This document shows positions 15,833 through 23,419 of a stretch of DNA of 64,000 bases, one piece after another (the stretch's first letter is position 1; every line of letters starts with the position of its first letter). Location: the NCBI RefSeq assembly GCF_000789255.1, contig NZ_CP009552.1:496001-560000 (forward strand), given 5' to 3'. The translations under genes and the position numbers were made by a program. The notes under the pieces were generated by a model. It saw only the letters and a program-made list of their open reading frames with translations. It ran no database searches and was not told the DNA's origin. Origin of the DNA: Geoglobus acetivorans (GTDB taxonomy: Archaea > Halobacteriota > Archaeoglobi > Archaeoglobales > Archaeoglobaceae).

Positions 15833-16427
15833 ATCTCCTCTCCCTCTTCTGGTATTCTCTCAGAATTCTCAAAAAGTCAATGTATCTTAAGTTTTTCCAG
15901 TCAACATCATAAAACATGTGCTCGCTGTATATGCTCTGCCATATCAGAAAATCGTCAAGCTCGAAATTGGCTCTGAGTATAAGGTCGGGTTCAGACTTCA
16001 CTCTCAATCTTTTTTCGATCTCCCTTTCATCTATTGCGTCTGGCATGACCTTTCCTTTCAGGACATCTTCAGCAAGCTCCTTTGCAATCTGAACAAGCTC
16101 CCTCCTTCCACTGAGTGCGTTCAGAAATACCCTGACCCTGCCTTCACCGCTTTTTTCAAGAGTCGTGTTTTCTGTAACGATACACGCCCGGCAGGGGATT
16201 CTGTATGCCAGTTTTTTCAGGTCTTCAAAACTTGCGTTCCCGTTTATGGCGAACGTAATTTCCCGGACATCAAAGCTGTCACACCACCTGATAAAACTTC
16301 GGACACCGTTAAAACCTTCGTTTATTTCCCTGAATGAGGTGATGACCATAATGTGAGCTGGAACTTTTTTTCCCCTGACCTCTTTTTCGAGTTTTCTGAT
16401 GTAGAGCCTGTAAATGAGTTCGATCAT
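15822..16427 (-). CDS. Divergent cis-prenyltransferase subunit (NgBR-like)
   Basis: A 201-residue protein. The C-terminal third contains EPDLILRANFELDDFLIWQSIYSEHMFYD and the end IDFLRILREYQKRERRYGR, which match undecaprenyl-diphosphate synthase. The N-terminal catalytic signature (HxAxIMDGNGRW) is replaced by AHIMVITSFREINEGFNG, without the essential Asp-Gly-Asn. In eukaryotes, and reportedly in some archaea including Archaeoglobus, cis-prenyltransferase is a heteromer of a catalytic subunit and such a degenerate NgBR-like partner. This protein is best read as that non-catalytic subunit for making polyprenyl carrier lipid for glycosylation. The catalytic partner is not in the window. Confidence 0.75.
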   Translation of the reverse strand: MIELIYRLYIRKLEKEVRGKKVPAHIMVITSFREINEGFNGVRSFIRWCDSFDVREITFAINGNASFEDLKKLAYRIPCRACIVTENTTLEKSGEGRVRVFLNALSGRRELVQIAKELAEDVLKGKVMPDAIDEREIEKRLRVKSEPDLILRANFELDDFLIWQSIYSEHMFYDVDWKNLRYIDFLRILREYQKRERRYGR

Positions 16428-16459
16428 TTGGATACCTTTTTATTCAAACGCAAATAAAA

Positions 16460-17647
16460 ATGTTCCCGATGGATATAGCACTGGCGCTCCTGGCATACCT
16501 GTATCCGAAACTGGATGTGGTGGGAATTACCGGACTGGCAATCGCACTTCTGATTTACCGGGCCTCGAAGATTCGCAAAATTGAACTCAGAGGTAACTTT
16601 GAAGAGGACTCTTTTTTCGCCATTCTGCTTTTCATGTTTCTGACCTTATCCGTTCACTTCAACCTCATACCTGCCTACACTGCTGTGCCTGCGATTTTTG
16701 TGTCATCACTGAGAGTTAGAATGCCCTACTACCTTTCAATCCCGGTTTACTTTGCAATGTCCACAGTCTTTCTGAGTTACTTCCCCAATCCCTGGAATTT
16801 TACCCTTATTTTGCTGATCTCTCTCACAGTTTCACTCGCCACAACCCTGATAATGCATGCTGCGGAGAACACCTCCTATTCGATCCCCCTGATACTCACG
16901 AATCTTTCTGTGCTGATAGCTTTTGAGATATACCGGATAGATGTCAGTGAAGTTGAGCTGATTACCGGATTTCTGCTCGCTTTCGTTCTCAGCATGATCG
17001 CCTACCGGGCCGGTGTTGCGGATGAGACAGGACTCATGGCAGCCACAATTACTGGGATGCTCATCATCGTCTCTGCAAGCCTGAAATTCTTTGTCATTCT
17101 CCTCCTCTTCTATGCTGTTGGGTCTGCAGCAACCAAATACCGGTACAAAGAAAAAGAACGTCTCGGAATAGGTGAACCAGCAGGTGGAGCGAGAGGATAT
17201 GTGAATGTTTTTGCCAACAGCTTTCCGGCACTGTTTTTCTCCCTGAATTATGGCTACATGGACGAACGTGTGTTTGCCCTCGCATTTACCGCGAGCCTCG
17301 CAACTGCTCTTGGAGACACAATGGCCAGTGAAATAGGCAAGATGGCTGAAAGAGTGTACCTCATCACGACGTTTGAAAGAATAACACCGGGAGAAAGCGG
17401 CGGGGTCTCGGTTAGGGGTGAAATTGCTGCTCTCACAGGCGCCGCTCTGATCTCCCTTTCTGCCTCACTTCTCGGAATCCTCACTTTTCAGGAGGCCCTG
17501 ATTTCCATGGTAGCGGGATTTGTCGGGGTTCATGTGGATAGCGTTCTCGGAGCAACCTTAGAGAAAAAAGGTATGTTGAACAATGCAGGTGTTAACCTTT
17601 TCGCCACACTCTCCGCAGGATTGCTGTGCCTGCTAACAGTGCTGTAA
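16460..17647 (+). CDS. DUF92/VTE6-type membrane protein, possible prenol-phosphate kinase
   Basis: A 395-residue protein with about 11 hydrophobic segments. The C-terminal half carries DUF92 family features: ADETGLMAATITGMLII, GARGYVNVFANSFPALFFSL, ALGDTMASEIGK and TPGESGGVSVRGE. Plant and cyanobacterial VTE6 members phosphorylate phytyl-phosphate with CTP in isoprenoid salvage. It is divergent from the cis-prenyltransferase-like gene with only 32 bases between the starts, so both may share a promoter region and a role in polyprenyl-phosphate handling (inference). The 3' end overlaps the convergent S16 protease gene by 56 bases. Confidence 0.75.
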   Translation: MFPMDIALALLAYLYPKLDVVGITGLAIALLIYRASKIRKIELRGNFEEDSFFAILLFMFLTLSVHFNLIPAYTAVPAIFVSSLRVRMPYYLSIPVYFAMSTVFLSYFPNPWNFTLILLISLTVSLATTLIMHAAENTSYSIPLILTNLSVLIAFEIYRIDVSEVELITGFLLAFVLSMIAYRAGVADETGLMAATITGMLIIVSASLKFFVILLLFYAVGSAATKYRYKEKERLGIGEPAGGARGYVNVFANSFPALFFSLNYGYMDERVFALAFTASLATALGDTMASEIGKMAERVYLITTFERITPGESGGVSVRGEIAALTGAALISLSASLLGILTFQEALISMVAGFVGVHVDSVLGATLEKKGMLNNAGVNLFATLSAGLLCLLTVL

Positions 17648-19436
17648 CCGCAGCGGCGCCTTCAAATCCGGGCAGGCTGAATATTTTTTCTATCTGTCTT
17701 TCCACTATGGTTGGGACTTCTGGCGTTATTTTCATTTCTGGATGCCTGTAATTGACTTCAACGAGCTCAACGCTCTCCTTGCCGCCTATCGCCACCAGAG
17801 TCTTCGCTATTCTTTCCGAGAGCTTGTAGTAGTACAGCTTCCACACACCATCTGATGTCTCTCCAAACTCGTAATATGCATAGGGGAGCATTGGTATTGT
17901 GTATTTCTCGGCAATGCCTATTGCGTTTTCCACAGAACTTTTTGAGGTGTTTATTTTCTCGTTAAGGTCCTTATCGCTGTTTATGGCGAGAACCTCAATG
18001 GATATTGCGGATTTGACCATGCTGTCTATGGCTGCAAAAACCGTTCCGGCGTAGTAGCCGTTGTTGTACAGCTCTTCAGCGAGTTTTAAACTCTCGTCGG
18101 CTGAGCTATCGCCGTACAGGAGCGACTGCACTCCTCCTATTTCCCCGGCATAGACAAACAGGGATTCCGCCATGCTCAGGTAGAAATCAGCCCTCCTCTT
18201 GATCTCGTCGGGGTTCATCTGCGTATCCTCCTTGATTTCCGGCAGGAGAGACATCCAGACCTTCGCACTTTCCACTCTCTCCTTTGCAAGTGCGAGATTC
18301 ACGATGGCGTCGTCCCAGTTGCTGGCAGTGGTCGCTTTTTCGAGGTAATTCTCAGCCTTTGCAAGTCTTTCCTGTGCTGCACCAACTATCTGGAATGATG
18401 CGAGACCCATTTCATAGGACTCAGCGACCCTCTTGGTGGATTCTATCTCGTCCCTGATGACCTTCTCCTCCACACTGAACGATGAATCGTCCTTTATCCT
18501 GGATCTGTATATCTCCTCCCTCATGAGTATCTTGGCAGTGAAGTAGGTGCTTGTTGATGAGTAGTAATAGCCCTCGCTGTAATACTCTTCACCCTTTTTG
18601 AGCCTCTCGTCAATGGATTTTTTAGTTTCAGAGTCTGCAACTTTTTCAAATTCCTTGTACAGGTCCATTGCGTCTTTTTTCATCCTTTCGGCGAGGATTT
18701 TCATCAGGTCAGCGTATTTCTCGGTTTCGAGCTTGCCCTCCTCGTGCTTCAGCTCCACCCCTGCGTAGTATTTCAGTGCCTCGGTGATGTTCTCTATCTC
18801 AACAACTTTAACACCAAGGCTCTGTCCATATTTTACAAGGTCCACGGTTTTTGTTTCCGTGTTGACAATTATGAACGGCCCTTTCTGGGCTTTTTCTGTT
18901 TCAAGGACCTTCTCGTATCTCTGACCCTTGGGGATAAGAAATATTTTGGCTCCGTTTTCTGCAGCAGCCTCCAGCTTGTATTTTATCCCTCCAACCGGAC
19001 CTATGCTTCCGTCCGGGTATATCATTCCGGTCATGTAGACATCTTTTCTGAGGGTCAGGTTTTCGAGAGCGGCAATTGTGGCGATTGTCATCACGGCTCC
19101 TGCTGAGGGCCCGCCCACGATGGTGGACTTTGCTTCAATTGTGTAGAAAAAGTCATGTTTCAGAAAATCGTTTCCTGTCAGATCGCAGGCAGTCAGAGCG
19201 GCAAGCTGTGCGCTGCCCTGCATGTCTATCTCGGTAAATGGAGAAACCGACACAAAAACTCTCCCTGTTCCGGGGGTGACTATCACGGAGATGTCTATGG
19301 TCGCACCCTTGTTCTCACCACTTACGACTGCAACTGCCTTTATCTGCTTTTCAGTATAGTTTGCAAACTGTGCATTGGCGTACGGGGCTAACAGAATCAG
19401 AATGAGGAAAAAAGACAGAATATTTTTGACTTTCAT
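17592..19436 (-). CDS. Secreted or membrane-anchored Lon-type (S16) serine protease
   Basis: A 614-residue protein with an N-terminal signal peptide (KNILSFFLILILLAPYANAQ) and a C-terminal hydrophobic anchor (GFEGAAAVTALLAGTAIL). Residues about 30-190 form a Lon proteolytic domain: the serine is S111 in GGPSAGA and the lysine K151 in GGIKYKLEAA. No AAA+ module is present, and the rest is helical, with TPR-like or coiled-coil segments. It would act outside the membrane as an ATP-independent protease. I chose the ATG at 19436 because it places the signal peptide at the N-terminus. It overlaps the DUF92 gene at the 3' end. Confidence 0.85.
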   Translation of the reverse strand: MKVKNILSFFLILILLAPYANAQFANYTEKQIKAVAVVSGENKGATIDISVIVTPGTGRVFVSVSPFTEIDMQGSAQLAALTACDLTGNDFLKHDFFYTIEAKSTIVGGPSAGAVMTIATIAALENLTLRKDVYMTGMIYPDGSIGPVGGIKYKLEAAAENGAKIFLIPKGQRYEKVLETEKAQKGPFIIVNTETKTVDLVKYGQSLGVKVVEIENITEALKYYAGVELKHEEGKLETEKYADLMKILAERMKKDAMDLYKEFEKVADSETKKSIDERLKKGEEYYSEGYYYSSTSTYFTAKILMREEIYRSRIKDDSSFSVEEKVIRDEIESTKRVAESYEMGLASFQIVGAAQERLAKAENYLEKATTASNWDDAIVNLALAKERVESAKVWMSLLPEIKEDTQMNPDEIKRRADFYLSMAESLFVYAGEIGGVQSLLYGDSSADESLKLAEELYNNGYYAGTVFAAIDSMVKSAISIEVLAINSDKDLNEKINTSKSSVENAIGIAEKYTIPMLPYAYYEFGETSDGVWKLYYYKLSERIAKTLVAIGGKESVELVEVNYRHPEMKITPEVPTIVERQIEKIFSLPGFEGAAAVTALLAGTAILRRVWRKG

Positions 19437-19645
19437 GTTTATTAAGTAACAAGATATCGATTTAATAACTTTTTGACTCCCACGCTGTTTTGCTTTCTGA
19501 CACAGTACCTTCACCTGCTGATTTCCACTTTGGATTTGTTTTGGGTTAAACGCTGCGTACCCGGCTGCATGCCTGAACAACCTTGGGTGTGGAGACTCCG
19601 GAAATTACTAAATATGATGTGCTGAATAACTGTAATATGAAGTCT

Positions 19646-19680
19646 CAAACAGCCCGGCAAACACGTTGCTGTTTGGGCTC
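19646..19680 (+). promoter_or_regulatory. Hairpin pair just upstream of the lipoprotein gene
   Basis: CAAACAGC (19646-19653) and GCTGTTTG (19668-19675) form a perfect 8-base-pair stem with a 14-base loop. AGCCC (19651-19655) can alternatively pair with GGGCT (19675-19679). The two pairings share bases and are mutually exclusive. The element ends about 20 bases before the GTG start at 19700 and next to the GAGGTGATG ribosome site. A role in translation control or termination is inference. Confidence 0.4.
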
Positions 19681-19699
19681 TGAAAAATGAGGTGATGAT

Positions 19700-20578
19700 G
19701 TGAACAAATCGTATCTGGTTTTTGTGTTCTCGCTGCTTGCCGGCGTTTTGGTTGTCGCCGTGTTAAGCGGATGTTCTGACCAGAACTCTGGTATAACCCC
19801 GTCTGACCGGGTGGGTGGGAATTTTGCAGGTGGCATAAAAGACATATCAAAAGTTGCGCCTGCCAACCTGACTGAAGGCGTTATTTCATACACAAACCTG
19901 AAGCAGATTAGAGAGGATGCAGGTATGCAGAAGGAATACGCCATGCTGGTTGAGGGACTCCGTGTTTTCAATTTGACATTCTCTGTAAATCCTGAGGACA
20001 TCGATTCATACGTCCGGGGCATAGGCTGGGGAGCAATCACTGGAAGTTTCGACATCGAAGGTGTTCGAAACGCTCTGAACAATCTCGAATTCAGCCAGGG
20101 CGAGTACAGGGGCGTGGAATTCTGGACACCCCAGTCAAATGACAAGGGTGCAGTTGCAGTTGTGGGGAACATGCTGATTTTTGGAGAAAAGGATGTGATT
20201 ATGGGGATAATCGATAACATGAAGGGAGCGAAATCATCCCTGTACGATGACAGCGAGTCTGTGAGGGCGGTGGTTGATGATTTGCCCGATGGCTTCATCA
20301 TGCGTCTTGTCCCCACTGCAGGACTCTATTATGAGGGTGTGGAGGCAATTGGCGCCAGCGTGGTGAAGGACAATGCTGGCACTCTCAAGCTGATTGGAGT
20401 TTTCAGGTTCAACAGCTCAACATACGCCGAGAAGGTTGGGCCTGAGATCGAGACGAACTTCCAGAAGTCTCCGTATTACAGTGACGTGAGTGTCGTTCAG
20501 TCGGGAGATATGGTGAAGGTTGTTGCGGAAATTGATGCCGGAAACGCTACAGAATTCGTGGTGAGAATGGGGTACTGA
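19700..20578 (+). CDS. Secreted lipoprotein of unknown function
   Basis: A 292-residue protein with a lipoprotein signal: KSYLVFVFSLLAGVLVVAVLSGCSDQ, lipobox LSGC with Cys near residue 25. The mature part mixes strands and helices, with motifs such as GVEFWTPQSNDKGAVAVVGNMLIFGEKD and repeated NAT/NST glycosylation-like sequons. I do not recognise a family. The start is GTG at 19700 behind GAGGTGATGAT. It faces the outside of the membrane. The neighbours are a divergent secreted protease and an IS element, so no operon partner gives a clue. Confidence 0.7.
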   Translation: MNKSYLVFVFSLLAGVLVVAVLSGCSDQNSGITPSDRVGGNFAGGIKDISKVAPANLTEGVISYTNLKQIREDAGMQKEYAMLVEGLRVFNLTFSVNPEDIDSYVRGIGWGAITGSFDIEGVRNALNNLEFSQGEYRGVEFWTPQSNDKGAVAVVGNMLIFGEKDVIMGIIDNMKGAKSSLYDDSESVRAVVDDLPDGFIMRLVPTAGLYYEGVEAIGASVVKDNAGTLKLIGVFRFNSSTYAEKVGPEIETNFQKSPYYSDVSVVQSGDMVKVVAEIDAGNATEFVVRMGY

Positions 20579-20674
20579 CCTTTTAATTTTTGTAATTCTG
20601 TAAATTCATATTTATTCTGGACATTTCGGCCGGGGTTTGCTGTGTCCTCTGGGCGTGGATGACCGCACCGGATG

Positions 20675-20703
20675 TACTGTCTTTTCCCGAAATTATTTCC
20701 CAC
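20675..20703 (+). repeat. Left terminal inverted repeat of the IS481-like element
   Basis: 29 bases beginning TACTGTCTTTTCCC. It pairs with 21615-21643, with mismatches only at five positions. An ATG at 20672 lies outside it, so the transposase start must be internal. Confidence 0.8.
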
Positions 20704-20719
20704 TTCAACAAACCCCCAT

Positions 20720-21625
20720 GTGAAACTTGACGAGAAAGCGATAAAATGGATTATCAGAGAGAAAGAGAAGGGTACACCGACAAAGGAGATAGCAGAGATC
20801 GAAAACATAACACCAAGAAGAGTAAATCAGATCTACAAGCAATACAAAGATACTGGAGAAATACCAAAGCCAAAGAAACCAGGTAGACCTAAAAAAGAAC
20901 TATCAGAAGAAGAAATAGAAGCCATAAAAGAAGCCTATGAAGAGTACAGGTGTAATGCAGTAGTTCTCCAAACAATCTTAAAGGAAAGAGGTTACAGAAT
21001 AAGCAAGAACAAAATACACGAAGTGTTGAGAATGAACGGCTATGCTAAGGAGGAGAAGAACAAGAAAAAGCGTAAAAAGTGGATAAGGTATGAGAGAAAG
21101 CACTCTATGGAATTATGGCATGCAGACTGGTTTTTCTATAACGGGAAGTGGATAATTGCTTATCTGGACGATGCTTCCCGTCTGATTACTGGTTACGGAG
21201 TATTTGATAAAGCAACATCTGAGAATGCCATAAAAGTGCTAAAAGAAGCCATGGATGATTATGGCAGGCCGGAATCAATCCTGACGGATAGAGGTACTCA
21301 GTTCTACGCATCTGCAGGGGAGAAGAAGGCTAAAGGAGTATCTAAATTTGAGAAATTCCTTGCAGAGAATGAAATTAAGCATATTGTGGGTAGGGTGAAT
21401 CACCCACAAACGAATGGAAAGATAGAGAGGTTCTATGGAACGCTGGAAGCTAAAATCAAGTATTTCGATACAGTAGATGAATTCATGGAGTGGTACAATC
21501 ACAAAAGACCCCACATGAGTCTCAACTTAGATGAACTGGAGACTCCCTATAAAGCATTTTTGAGAAAGTTGACTCCTGAGAGAATATTGAGTTATTCGTG
21601 GAGGTGGTTTGATGGTGGGAAATGA
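20720..21625 (+). CDS. IS481-family DDE transposase
   Basis: A 301-residue transposase. The N-terminal helix-turn-helix (TKEIAEIENITPRRVNQIYK, residues 21-40) binds the element ends, followed by a basic PKKPGRPKK linker. The RNase H-like catalytic core has D136 (WHADWFF), D190 (ILTDRGTQF) and E236 (NGKIERFYG). I chose GTG at 20720 because the in-frame ATG at 20672 lies outside the left inverted repeat. The catalytic triad is intact and no frameshift is seen, so the element may be active. Confidence 0.9.
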   Translation: MKLDEKAIKWIIREKEKGTPTKEIAEIENITPRRVNQIYKQYKDTGEIPKPKKPGRPKKELSEEEIEAIKEAYEEYRCNAVVLQTILKERGYRISKNKIHEVLRMNGYAKEEKNKKKRKKWIRYERKHSMELWHADWFFYNGKWIIAYLDDASRLITGYGVFDKATSENAIKVLKEAMDDYGRPESILTDRGTQFYASAGEKKAKGVSKFEKFLAENEIKHIVGRVNHPQTNGKIERFYGTLEAKIKYFDTVDEFMEWYNHKRPHMSLNLDELETPYKAFLRKLTPERILSYSWRWFDGGK

Positions 21626-21643
21626 TTTTAGGAAACTACAGTA
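21615..21643 (-). repeat. Right terminal inverted repeat of the IS481-like element
   Basis: 29 bases overlapping the transposase stop. On the minus strand it reads TACTGTAGTTTCCT and onward to CATTTCCCAC, matching the left end at 24 of 29 positions. Confidence 0.8.
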
Positions 21644-21747
21644 TCGGCTCATTTAAAAAAGTTAAAATAATCGATTAGAAAATCATTATTAATCATTGAA
21701 TTAATGAGCATAAAGCTTTTTAAATTAAACAGGACAACCCATGGAAC

Positions 21748-21810
21748 ATGGAGATTCCTGAAAAATGCCAGGATTGCATGATATGCTACAGAAAGAAGAG
21801 GGATAGATGA
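21748..21810 (+). CDS. Possible 20-residue CxxCxxC microprotein
   Basis: A short frame encoding MEIPEKCQDCMICYRKKRDR, with cysteines spaced CxxCxxC and a basic tail. Its TGA (21808-21810) directly abuts the ATG of the metallo-beta-lactamase gene at 21811, which would couple their translation. It could be a small zinc-binding peptide, an upstream leader ORF or chance. No independent support is available. Confidence 0.3.
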   Translation: MEIPEKCQDCMICYRKKRDR

Positions 21811-22707
21811 ATGGAACTGCTTGAGATAGCGGAATCATACGGGATTCTTATTTTCAGACGGAGGTTCGGGTCGAGATTCAGACCTCACTTATCTGTGAGA
21901 GTCAGGGAGCTTAACGTAGATTTTCATGTGGACAGCTCACCCGGCAGGGGGTACAACATCATAACTCATGCGCACACGGATCATTACGGTAACAGGAACA
22001 TGAAAAATTTCAAGGCAATTGCATCTGTCGAGACATCCAGGATTCTGAATGCAACCGAGAATCAGCCTTTCAGGGGAATAGTTCATAATGTTGGCGAAAA
22101 GCTCAGTCTCTCCGGCGTCACCATTGAGACGTATCCCACACATCACATGCACGGCTCATCTGCCTATTATTTCAGAGAAAATAATCTGCTCATAACAGGT
22201 GATGTGAAGGACTACTCAAATCTACCCCGGTGTGATGTGCTCATCACCGAGGCCACTTACGGTCATCCGGTCCACGTCTTCAACGATGAACTTGACAGGG
22301 TTATTGAGGTGGCCGAACAGGGTTACGAGCTTGGAGTATACCCAATAGGAAAGGCTCAGAGGATTGCAAGTCTTCTCTCAAAAAATGGTATTGGCTTTCA
22401 GGCGTCAGAAAAAATTGAGAAAATCTGTAAGGTGCTCGGAATAGAGTTTGAGCCGGGAGATTCCAGGCTGGTCTCGCCGAAAGAGGTGAAAAACGGCTTT
22501 GTTCTGTCTGCTCAGAGGTTCTACAGGAGGAGAATCGTAGTTAGCGACCATGTCGATTATGAGGGAATCATTGATATGGTCAATCACTGCGATCCGGAAT
22601 ACGTGATCTTCTATCACGGCAATCCGACAAATCAGCTCATAGAGGAGCTTGAAAGCGATGGGAGAAAGGTTCTGACGCTCAGGGACATCAATGTTTCTCT
22701 GAGCTGA
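21811..22707 (+). CDS. Metallo-beta-lactamase-fold exonuclease-like protein
   Basis: A 298-residue protein with the MBL-fold zinc motif HAHTDH (residues 53-58), the second motif THHMHGSSAYYF (about 111-122) and an aspartate in LLITGDVKDYS. The C-terminal part (FVLSAQRFYRRRIVVSDHVDYEGIIDMVNH, then VIFYHG) resembles the beta-CASP/Artemis and CPSF-like nucleases that process RNA or DNA ends. It is cytosolic with no signal peptide. It probably hydrolyses a nucleic acid. It overlaps the convergent transporter gene by 20 bases. Confidence 0.8.
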   Translation: MELLEIAESYGILIFRRRFGSRFRPHLSVRVRELNVDFHVDSSPGRGYNIITHAHTDHYGNRNMKNFKAIASVETSRILNATENQPFRGIVHNVGEKLSLSGVTIETYPTHHMHGSSAYYFRENNLLITGDVKDYSNLPRCDVLITEATYGHPVHVFNDELDRVIEVAEQGYELGVYPIGKAQRIASLLSKNGIGFQASEKIEKICKVLGIEFEPGDSRLVSPKEVKNGFVLSAQRFYRRRIVVSDHVDYEGIIDMVNHCDPEYVIFYHGNPTNQLIEELESDGRKVLTLRDINVSLS

Positions 22708-23386
22708 ATCCCATTGCTTTAACTGTTATGTACAGAAACGGAGTATCCAGCAGAGCAATTATCAGTTTCAGGACATACTGCCCTGCAATGAGTTCCAGCA
22801 CCGGAGCCACTCCGTAGAATGCTATGGTGATGAAGATTGCAGTATCGATAAACTGTGAAATTGCTGTTGAAACGTTGTTTCTTATCCAGAGATGCCTTCT
22901 GCCAGTTTTCTGCCGGATGTAGTGGAACACATACACGTCATTCGTCTGGCTTATCACAAATGCGATCAGAGATGCGAGAACGATCCTCGGTGCGAGATTG
23001 AAGACTGCGTTAAACGAGTCGATAAATTCAGGGGGCATGAACGGGGCGGGGCTCCACAGCAATACCACCGAGATTACAATGAGGTAGATTATGTTGGCGA
23101 TGAAGCCAGTTGCCACAGCCTTACCTGCAACGCCCTTTCCGTAGATTTCACTCAGAAAGTCTGTCAGCAAGAAAGTGACGCTGTACACAATCACACCAGC
23201 GGGAGCAATAATCCCTCCAACGGAGATCAGCTTCACCGCCACGATGTTGGCGATCACACTTAAAACGGCATAGACACCTATTATAATTTCGACACCAATT
23301 TTCTTCGCCGAAATCATGACGATTGCTGTTGTCGCCAGCATCAGTGCAGCCCACACAACGAACTCGTGCATCAGCATTGGTTGCAC
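22688..23386 (-). CDS. VUT-family (YhhQ) queuosine/archaeosine precursor transporter
   Basis: A 232-residue protein with about six membrane segments. ANIVAVKLI, AGVIVYSVTFLLTDFLSEIYGK and the DVYVFHYIRQKTGRRHLWIRNNVSTAISQFIDTAIF region are typical of YhhQ/VUT proteins, which import 7-deazaguanine precursors such as preQ0. In archaea the product would feed archaeosine in tRNA. Start choice is uncertain: GTG at 23386, ATG at 23377 or ATG at 23371 are all possible. A TATA-like ATTATTTAATC lies just upstream. Confidence 0.85.
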   Translation of the reverse strand: MQPMLMHEFVVWAALMLATTAIVMISAKKIGVEIIIGVYAVLSVIANIVAVKLISVGGIIAPAGVIVYSVTFLLTDFLSEIYGKGVAGKAVATGFIANIIYLIVISVVLLWSPAPFMPPEFIDSFNAVFNLAPRIVLASLIAFVISQTNDVYVFHYIRQKTGRRHLWIRNNVSTAISQFIDTAIFITIAFYGVAPVLELIAGQYVLKLIIALLDTPFLYITVKAMGFSSEKH

Positions 23387-23419
23387 GCTCGCAACGTTCT
23401 GATTAAATAATTAACTGAC

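Larger units (their letters stand above)
20675..21643 (+). mobile_element. IS481-like insertion sequence, intact, 969 bp
   Basis: The element is bounded by 29-base terminal inverted repeats. The left end at 20675-20703 starts TACTGT and ends ATTTCCCAC. The reverse complement of the right end at 21615-21643 agrees at 24 of 29 positions. One DDE transposase gene fills the interior. The codon use is rich in AAA, ATA and AGA compared with neighbours, indicating a foreign origin. Flanks (GGATG left, TCGGC right) show no obvious target-site duplication. It lies between the lipoprotein gene and the metallo-beta-lactamase gene and does not visibly interrupt a coding region. Confidence 0.85.

Noticed and set aside
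20672-20719. Extra 16 residues at the start of the transposase
   Set aside because: The ATG lies outside the left inverted repeat and would not move with the element.
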